A stretch of DNA of 64,000 bases from Novosphingobium kunmingense (GTDB lineage: Bacteria; Pseudomonadota; Alphaproteobacteria; Sphingomonadales; Sphingomonadaceae), in the NCBI RefSeq assembly GCF_002813245.1, contig NZ_PHUF01000002.1, forward strand, positions 434,001 to 498,000. The letters are read 5' to 3'. A program made the position numbers and the translations under genes. Under the pieces are notes generated by a model. That model made no database searches. It saw only the letters and a list, made by a program, of their open reading frames with translations, and was not told where the DNA came from. Every line of letters starts with the position of its first letter. The first letter of the stretch is position 1. Positions 59,463 to 64,000 of this stretch are shown here, piece after piece.

Positions 59463-60416
59463 ATGCATGCCAGTTTTGCCGACCAGCTCGCCGGTCTCGA
59501 TCTCGCCGGATTTTCGATCGGTCCCGCTCCGGTTTCGAGCAACGATTTTCCGGTTCGCGAAGCCATCGTTCAGACGCTTGAAGCGGTCTGGTCCGATCTC
59601 TTCGCGCTCGTTTCCGGGACCGCGCTCGAGGCCGACGCCGAGGATCTTGGCTGGGCCTTCGTCAACTTGTTCCACCGCTCCGCCGAGCGCAAATCGACCG
59701 CGCTCGACCGCGCCACCGACGAAGTTCGGGCGCTTGTCGCAACCGCCGATGGCTCCGAAATCCACACCCACGAACTCGAAACCCAGGTCGAGCGTGCGCA
59801 ATGCGCCGAAGCCGCCATGCTGGCGCTCGAAGAGATGCGAGAGATCGCAGCAAGCCTTTATCTCAACGAGTTCGGCTCGTCCTGGAAGCCAGTGTCGAGT
59901 TCGCGCTTCAACCACGGCGCGATGCTGACCTCGGCGCTGGTCGAGGGGCGTGACTTCCTGCGCGCCCGGGCCGAGGCCAAGCGCCGCGCGGCGATGCCCG
60001 AGGGCACGCCGGTCGTGTTTGCCGGTGGACGCACCCGTCATCCCAGCGAAGCCGACGCACTCACCTTCGCCAACAATGTCTGGGCGACCCTCGACAAGGT
60101 TCGCGATCGCGTTCCCGACATGGTGCTGATCCATGGCGGCGACACCAAGGGTGTCGATCGCCTAGCGTCGAGCTGGGCCGAGCGGCGAGACATCCCGCAG
60201 GTAACCTTCTCGCTCGACATGCGGCTTGGCGCCCGCGCGGGCTTCAAGCGCAATGAGCGCATGCTTTCGCTCGATCCGAGGTACGTCGTCGCCTTTCCGG
60301 GCAATGGCGTCCTCGAACGCCTGGTCATCGAAGCCAAGACGCGCCGCATCACCGTCGTCGATCGCCGCGGTCCGCTCGGCACCAGCCCCAAGTCGGGAGC
60401 CCATTCGCCCAATTGA
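59463..60416 (+). CDS. DUF2493 (YspA/SLOG-like) domain protein
   Basis: A 317-residue protein. The first 170 residues are helical and unassigned. The C-terminal domain (about 178-305) matches DUF2493, a SLOG-related Rossmann fold: VVFAGGRTRHPSEADAL, MVLIHGGDTKGVDRLASSWA, GFKRNERMLSLDPRYVVAFPG. Such domains may bind nucleotide-like ligands. The gene is common in sphingomonad plasmids and elements next to ardC and ssb. It has a GGAGG ribosome site and a long structured leader. Its function is unknown. Confidence 0.85.
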   Translation: MHASFADQLAGLDLAGFSIGPAPVSSNDFPVREAIVQTLEAVWSDLFALVSGTALEADAEDLGWAFVNLFHRSAERKSTALDRATDEVRALVATADGSEIHTHELETQVERAQCAEAAMLALEEMREIAASLYLNEFGSSWKPVSSSRFNHGAMLTSALVEGRDFLRARAEAKRRAAMPEGTPVVFAGGRTRHPSEADALTFANNVWATLDKVRDRVPDMVLIHGGDTKGVDRLASSWAERRDIPQVTFSLDMRLGARAGFKRNERMLSLDPRYVVAFPGNGVLERLVIEAKTRRITVVDRRGPLGTSPKSGAHSPN

Positions 60417-60433
60417 AGGCCGATTGGCCTTTG

Positions 60434-60458
60434 CGCCAGCGCCCCGGCGGCGCTGGCG
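60434..60458 (+). terminator. GC-rich hairpin after the DUF2493 gene
   Basis: A perfect 10-bp stem (CGCCAGCGCC and GGCGCTGGCG) with a CCGGC loop begins 17 bases after the stop. There is no T tract, so it may be a Rho-dependent or mRNA-stabilising hairpin and not an intrinsic terminator. Confidence 0.45.
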
Positions 60459-60540
60459 TAGCTGTTGAAGAGGGGAGGTGAGCCCTTGTGCTGGTGGATC
60501 ATGCGGAGGGCCGCACGACCGTACAGCACAGGAGGATTTC

Positions 60541-60990
60541 ATGATCAGCCCCAGCATGGCGCTTGCCGAATTTACCGAGCAGCAGGCCGCCAATCGCGCC
60601 CGCGCCACCAGCGAAATCGACCGCCTCAAGCGCGCGGTGATCGCACCGCTGCGTCACCATGGCATTGCCTCAGTGGAAGTCGCTTTCGACGGATGCGGCG
60701 ACAGCGGCGCTATCGAGGACATCGCTTGTCGGGACGCCAGCGACATCGCCGTCGACCTACCCGAAGAGTTCTCGGTTTGCGTCGAGGAAGACGGGGCCGA
60801 GCCGGTTCAGACGACCCTCAAGCAAGCGCTCGAGGACCTTGCCTACGCCGCGCTTGAACTCCATCACCCAGGCTGGGAAATCAACGACGGTGCCGGGGGT
60901 ACGCTCGAGATCGACGTGACGGCCGAGACGTTCATGCTCGACTGCAAGCTGCGCTACACGGCGTACGACGACCACTACACCGAGCTGTGA
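60541..60990 (+). CDS. DUF6878 family protein
   Basis: A 149-residue soluble protein starting at the ATG at 60541, which follows an AGGAGG site. Parts are LAEFTEQQAANRARATSEID, VEVAFDGCGDSGAIEDI and YAALELHHPGWEINDGAGG, consistent with the DUF6878 family of mobile-element proteins (family number from memory). Acidic overall and without membrane or signal sequence. Its function is unknown. The DUF6915-like gene follows with a shared ribosome site at the stop codon. Confidence 0.72.
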   Translation: MISPSMALAEFTEQQAANRARATSEIDRLKRAVIAPLRHHGIASVEVAFDGCGDSGAIEDIACRDASDIAVDLPEEFSVCVEEDGAEPVQTTLKQALEDLAYAALELHHPGWEINDGAGGTLEIDVTAETFMLDCKLRYTAYDDHYTEL

Positions 60991-61001
60991 AGGAGGCCGT
61001 C

Positions 61002-61430
61002 ATGGCACATTGCTATTACCATGCCCTGTCCTCAGTCCGGAAGTGGGGCGGCGCGGTCGAAGACTACCTCGCGCTTCACCAGTGGTTCGATCAGTCCAAG
61101 GCCATCTTCGCTGATCCCCGGCACCGTGCGCTTCGGCACCATGCCGAGGGCATCTTCATGCTCGAAACCCTCTTCGGGGCAACGATCGTCAATACCGACG
61201 GCCGGGTCGTTCCGGTGCGTCTTATCGGTGAACAGCACGTGCGCGAGGATCTGGGCTCGATCCCTTCCTTTGCCGACTGGGCTCGGCTCATCACCCCGCA
61301 GGGTTGGATGCTGCGCGGGCATCGACTGGACGAACCGGATTCGGTGATCGGCGAAGATCTTGCCGATGACGGCGCGGTCCCGTCAGGCAGTCCGACCAAG
61401 ACGAGGCGATCGGTCCGCGTCGAAATATGA
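61002..61430 (+). CDS. DUF6915 family protein
   Basis: A 142-residue protein beginning MAHCYYHALSSVRKWGG, with DYLALHQWFDQSKAIFADPRHRALRHHAEGIF and VRLIGEQHVREDLGSIPSF. The pattern of paired His/Asp residues (DPRHRALRHHAEG) hints at a metal or nuclease site, but none is proven. It matches proteins annotated as DUF6915 in alphaproteobacterial elements (from memory). The start was set at 61002 because AGGAGG ends five bases before it; the GTG at 60987 would overlap the previous stop. Confidence 0.7.
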   Translation: MAHCYYHALSSVRKWGGAVEDYLALHQWFDQSKAIFADPRHRALRHHAEGIFMLETLFGATIVNTDGRVVPVRLIGEQHVREDLGSIPSFADWARLITPQGWMLRGHRLDEPDSVIGEDLADDGAVPSGSPTKTRRSVRVEI

Positions 61431-61568
61431 GCTCCCGCTGGGGGTGGAACGGGCCGCTTCGGCTTTGACCACGCGGGATTAAACAAGGGCTGGGTCAGGT
61501 TCCCATCAAGGTGTCCGGGACCAATCCGGCTCTGGGGCAAACCTGTCCTGAAGCAGCCCCGTCGAGAC

Positions 61569-61658
61569 GCGCAACCCGGATCAGGTCCGGCCGAGTTGCC
61601 GGGCTGCGCCCGGCTGCCCGCACCACCCGAACCGGATCCGGGTTCCCCTTCGGTGCGC
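61569..61658 (+). ncRNA. Structured leader RNA, copy B (upstream of ssb)
   Basis: The 300-bp gap before ssb holds the second copy of the fold seen at 59278. It has GCGC outer pairs, a perfect 10-bp stem AACCCGGATC (61573-61582) with GATCCGGGTT (61635-61644), and a perfect 7-bp hairpin with the same TGC loop (61598-61614). The joiner CTGCCCGCACCA (61614-61625) and internal loop CCCCTTCGGT follow. The stem sequence differs from copy A but pairing is kept, while the loop and joiner are nearly identical. It ends 72 bases before the ssb start. Confidence 0.65.
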
Positions 61659-61730
61659 TTCGCCGTGGGCCGCTTCTTCGTCGGGTTTGCAGCCGGGATG
61701 GACCCGGAGTGCTCGATCAGGAGAAGACCC

Positions 61731-62123
61731 ATGACCAATCTCGTTATCCTCGTCGGCCGCATCGCCCGCGACCCCGAAGCCCGCACCACCCAGGGCGGAA
61801 CCAGCATCACGTCGATCTCGGTGGTGACCGATCGGCCCGCCCGCAAGGACGGCAAGACCTACAAGGACGAGAACGGCTACACCGTCAAGGACAGCGAATT
61901 CCACCGCGTCACCTGCTTCAACGGGCTCGGCCAGAACGTCGCCAAATACTGCACCAAGGGCCAGCTGGTGACGATCGAGGGCCGCATCCACTACACGCAG
62001 TGGGAGGATCAGAGCGGCACCAAGCGCTACGGCTGCGAGATCATCGCCGACAAGGTCGACTTCCTCACCAAAGGCGGCCGCTCGAGCAGCAATGAAGGCG
62101 CGCCCGACATCGACGAGGACTGA
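61731..62123 (+). CDS. ssb: Single-stranded DNA-binding protein of the element
   Basis: A 130-residue Ssb with one OB fold: MTNLVILVGRIARDPEARTT, TSISVVTDRPARKDGKTY, FHRVTCFNGLGQNVAKYCTKGQLVTIEGRIHYTQWEDQ. It has a short acidic tail (EGAPDIDED) in place of the long Gly/Pro tail and DDDIPF-type tip of chromosomal Ssb. Element-borne Ssb coats transferred single strands and lowers the SOS response. The start at 61731 has an AGGAGA site; the earlier frame is leader RNA. Confidence 0.93.
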   Translation: MTNLVILVGRIARDPEARTTQGGTSITSISVVTDRPARKDGKTYKDENGYTVKDSEFHRVTCFNGLGQNVAKYCTKGQLVTIEGRIHYTQWEDQSGTKRYGCEIIADKVDFLTKGGRSSSNEGAPDIDED

Positions 62124-62140
62124 TCGTCATGCCCGACGAC

Positions 62141-62176
62141 AAGGCCCCGGTGGCACACGCCATCGGGGCCTTTTTT
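62141..62176 (+). terminator. Rho-independent terminator after ssb
   Basis: A 14-bp stem (AAGGCCCCGGTGGC with GCCATCGGGGCCTT, one G-U pair, loop ACAC) followed by TTTT. It starts 17 bases after the ssb stop and probably also serves the convergent DUF6437-like gene. Confidence 0.92.
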
Positions 62177-62200
62177 GTGCGCGCCGCCGCGGGTGACCGA

Positions 62201-62431
62201 CTACTTCGCCGCCAGGCGCTTCAGAGTTTCGTCGATACCAAGCGCCATCGACGCCTGAACGACCCGCTTGAGTTGCGCCGGTTCGATCGTCTCGGCGCCG
62301 CATTCGACGAGCAGCTTGCCCAGTTCGGTCGCGGCTTCATCGCGGAGCCTGACCTCCTGCGCGTCGAGTTCGAGACGCTGTTCGCGCAGTTTCTTGAGTG
62401 CATCCCGAGCACTCGGTTTGGACCTGGCCAT
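62201..62431 (-). CDS. DUF6437-type small protein
   Basis: A 76-residue helical protein beginning MARSKPSARDALKKLREQ, with RLELDAQEVRLRDEAATELGKLL and VVQASMALGIDETLKRLAAK. It resembles short coiled-coil proteins annotated DUF6437 in alphaproteobacterial elements (from memory). The start at 62431 has an AAAGGA site; a longer frame to 62707 covers repeat-rich leader sequence and was rejected. Possibly a small DNA-associated or TraD-like accessory factor, but nothing proves this. Confidence 0.65.
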   Translation of the reverse strand: MARSKPSARDALKKLREQRLELDAQEVRLRDEAATELGKLLVECGAETIEPAQLKRVVQASMALGIDETLKRLAAK

Positions 62432-62613
62432 CAGTGTTCCTTTCGGTGGCCGTGGGTTCCCTCCGCCGCCGACAATGTCAGTCGTCCGCGCTGTAGGAAA
62501 TCGGTTTTTACGCTGATCGTGCGCCTGGGCGGAGAGGTTGGAGAGGTCTCTCTCGCAGAAGTCCGATCGTGATGTAGGCTTTGGGGCCGCGTCAAGGACG
62601 ACGGGGCCCCACC

Positions 62614-62639
62614 ATTTTTCCGGGCAAGCCCGAAAAAAT
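62614..62639. terminator. Bidirectional terminator-like inverted repeat
   Basis: In the 321-bp gap between divergent small genes, ATTTTTCCGGGC (62614-62625) pairs with GCCCGAAAAAAT (62628-62639) at 11 of 12 positions around an AA loop. T runs flank it on both strands, so it could stop transcription in either direction. The remainder of the gap is GC-rich and shows no further gene. Confidence 0.5.
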
Positions 62640-62752
62640 CGTGACCCCCATCGCCGCTTCGCGGCCGCGCGTGCCGCGCGGTCCCTGACCCGGCCCGTCG
62701 CCCACATCCTCGCAGCTCCTGATGCGACGCATCGAACATCAGGAGGTTAGAC

Positions 62753-62989
62753 ATGTACGTTTCGATGAACATTGCCCACGGTGGTTTTCAGGCCGATCAG
62801 GCGGCCTTCGTTGCCGCACTGGATCAGGCCCATGCCCGGTCCTATCACAGCTACTTCACGCAGTACGTCCTCACCGATGACGAGGCTGGCTTCATCGCGG
62901 TCGACGAGGGCGATTACGGCGCACTTCCGGCCGGGATGCTGGACCGGGTTATCGACACCGTGCCGAGCAAGCTGAGCGACGAAGCTTGA
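62753..62989 (+). CDS. Small hypothetical protein with strong ribosome site
   Basis: A 78-residue acidic protein (MYVSMNIAHGGFQADQAAFV, YFTQYVLTDDEAGFIAVDEG, GMLDRVIDTVPSKLSDEA). AGGAGG six bases ahead and a terminator just after the stop support a real gene. No family is recognised and no membrane segment is present. It lies alone between two inverted repeats in the region downstream of ssb. Confidence 0.6.
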   Translation: MYVSMNIAHGGFQADQAAFVAALDQAHARSYHSYFTQYVLTDDEAGFIAVDEGDYGALPAGMLDRVIDTVPSKLSDEA

Positions 62990-62998
62990 GCACATTCG

Positions 62999-63033
62999 AA
63001 AGGAGGAAGTCCGCACCGGGCTTCCTCCTTTTC
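62999..63033 (+). terminator. Rho-independent terminator after the 78-residue gene
   Basis: AAAGGAGGAAG (62999-63009) pairs with CTTCCTCCTTT (63021-63031) to give 11 bp, extendable by three inner pairs including one G-U, followed by TTCTT. It begins ten bases after the stop. Confidence 0.85.
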
Positions 63034-63070
63034 TTATGCTCGGCGACCGGATCGCGGCGCCAGGCGATGA

Positions 63071-63265
63071 TCAGACCGTCTGGTCCTCGCGGTCCATTGC
63101 CTCGAGTCTCTCGGGCATGTCGAGCATCTTGATCGCCGCCGCCGAGATCGCCTCGGCCATCGTCGGATAGGTTTCGGCGGAGCTGATCGAGACCCAGCTG
63201 TCATAGCTGACGGTCGCCTGAAAGCCGTTGCCCTTGGGTGTCGCGGACAAGGTCACGCTGGCCAT
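63071..63265 (-). CDS. Small hypothetical protein
   Basis: A 64-residue protein from the ATG at 63265, with GGAGAG ahead: MASVTLSATPKGNGFQATVS, SISSAETYPTMAEAISAAAI, and an acidic tail. The strand-turn-strand-helix pattern resembles small HicB-like or double-stranded RNA-like folds, but I cannot assign a family. A longer frame starts at 63319 without support. It faces the terminator at 62999. Confidence 0.5.
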   Translation of the reverse strand: MASVTLSATPKGNGFQATVSYDSWVSISSAETYPTMAEAISAAAIKMLDMPERLEAMDREDQTV

Positions 63266-63505
63266 TGTCGCTCTCCATGACGGTGGAAGTTGTCCGCGAT
63301 CATACCCCGGATTTCGCATCGCGCCCAGGGTCGATCAGGCCAATCCTTCACGTGCAGGATGGCGCTTCCATTCCGCCGGAAGATCGTTCCTTGGGGATGC
63401 GGGATAGGTCGGATCAGCTTGCTGGTCCTACTCCAAAAGCGGGGAACAGGGGGCACACCCTACGCGACGGGTCGCATAGAAATAGTGAGATATTACAATT
63501 TGATA

Positions 63506-63650
63506 GGTCCAAAAATGGCCAGTGGTAGCTTCTCCGTCAAAACTGACTTGATCCCATCCGATGACGGGGATTTGACCAAACACAGGTGGAAAATCGCGGA
63601 TTTGCGTCATCATCCTTGTTCTTGACATGTTCTTGTATTTGACTTAGACC
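63506..63650 (+). promoter_or_regulatory. SOS-type promoter region of the ribbon-helix-helix gene
   Basis: The 439-bp gap 63266-63704 contains a third LexA box, GTTC-TTGACAT-GTTC (63618-63632). Within it TTGACA (63622-63627) is a good -35, with a weak TAGACC at 63645 after 17 bases. A 14-base match to the integrase promoter region (GGTCCAAAAATGGC) lies at 63506-63519. The rest of the gap has no convincing gene. Confidence 0.7.
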
Positions 63651-63704
63651 TGTCGTTGCCTTTCGCAGTGCGTTCCGGGCTCCTCGATCAAAAGGAGTCC
63701 GTGC

Positions 63705-64000
63705 ATGACACGGCCAATCTGTCTTCAGGTTTACATCTCAAGCGAACTGTCGGCGCTCATCCGCAAGGCGGCAAAGGCCAAGCGGATCAGCATGAGCGAA
63801 TGGGTTCGCGCGCTCCTGGCAAATGCCTGCGCAGAGGAAGACCTCGCCTCCCGGCTGAGCACTTCGATCGAACGAATCTCACGCCAATCGGTGTTCATGA
63901 TGGTGGGCGTCGATGCCCTCCTGGCAGGGCATTCGGACAATCGCCTGCGTGAGCGAGCCCATCAGGCTTACGCCCGCAAGTGCAAGGAGCTTGGACTGGT
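63705..64000 (+). CDS. Ribbon-helix-helix-like mobilisation protein, 5' part
   Basis: An open frame of 98 codons running off the window, starting at the ATG at 63705 with AAAGGAG ahead. It reads TRPICLQVYISSELSALIRK, KRISMSEWVRALLANACAEE, then a helical stretch (SRQSVFMMVGVDALLAGHSD). The first 40 residues look like a ribbon-helix-helix DNA-binding domain, as in relaxosome accessory proteins. Together with the LexA-box promoter this suggests the start of a transfer operon to the right. The identification as a mobilisation protein is inferred. Confidence 0.6.
   Translation, partial: MTRPICLQVYISSELSALIRKAAKAKRISMSEWVRALLANACAEEDLASRLSTSIERISRQSVFMMVGVDALLAGHSDNRLRERAHQAYARKCKELGL

Noticed and set aside
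62201..62707. N-terminal extension of the DUF6437-like gene
   Set aside because: The extension crosses the terminator-like inverted repeat and lacks a ribosome site; the internal ATG at 62431 has one.
63238..63625. Two overlapping plus-strand frames in the gap before the last gene
   Set aside because: No ribosome site and no protein-like pattern; they overlap the LexA-box promoter region.

Overview
The window comes from a GC-rich alphaproteobacterium, most likely a member of the Sphingomonadales (Novosphingobium, Sphingobium or Erythrobacter type). The evidence is a fused cysNC gene, a DUF4170 protein, a RibB with a degenerate second domain, direct-repeat LexA boxes of the alphaproteobacterial GTTC-N7-GTTC form, and an accessory gene set typical of sphingomonad conjugative elements. 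No rRNA, CRISPR array or insertion sequence was found.

Positions 1-39,500 are chromosome. They hold housekeeping genes (yqeY, carA-carB, greA, eno), a yqjD/yqjE-like membrane operon (5.8-7.7 kb), a lipoprotein M13 peptidase, a phosphotransferase/lipocalin-like gene pair, an aldo-keto reductase with ribH, and a tightly overlapping DUF3604-PPIase-HupE operon. Divergent from that operon is a three-gene acyl-CoA dehydrogenase operon. The phosphotransferase pair and the dehydrogenase operon share a TTAACCG-N2-CG(G/C)TTAA operator, so one regulator may control both. An unusual island at 22.4-32.8 kb follows: a TIR/cyclase-like/ATPase/TPR protein and a SLOG-like membrane protein flank a flavoenzyme, an acetoacetate-decarboxylase-like enzyme and a second flavoenzyme. 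Next come sulfate activation genes (cysD, cysNC, cysQ), an acyltransferase, and a second ribH with ribB. This RibB carries an N-terminal helix-turn-helix and has two palindromes in its own promoter.

Positions 39,590-64,000 are the left part of an integrative (probably conjugative) element inserted at a tRNA-Lys gene. Only the tRNA 3' half remains at this end, inside a symmetrical recombinase core site. The element encodes a tyrosine integrase, a VirB1-like transglycosylase, a zinc-finger/Toprim protein, a 1410-residue methyltransferase-helicase fusion, an Xre/RES toxin-antitoxin pair, ParB, ArdC, several small family proteins and Ssb. It also carries a ribbon-helix-helix-like gene cut by the window end. 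A mercury/organomercury operon (merR and merC-T-P-A-B plus an extra flavin reductase) is nested at 53.6-59.1 kb, next to the scar of a decayed integrase and a truncated ardC.

Two signals deserve most attention. Three LexA boxes lie at the integrase, transglycosylase and right-hand promoters, which suggests SOS-controlled excision and transfer. A structured leader RNA of about 90 nt, with a conserved internal loop and a covarying stem, occurs upstream of both the DUF2493 gene and ssb and looks like an undescribed cis-regulatory RNA family. All identifications rest on reading the sequence; no database search was possible.
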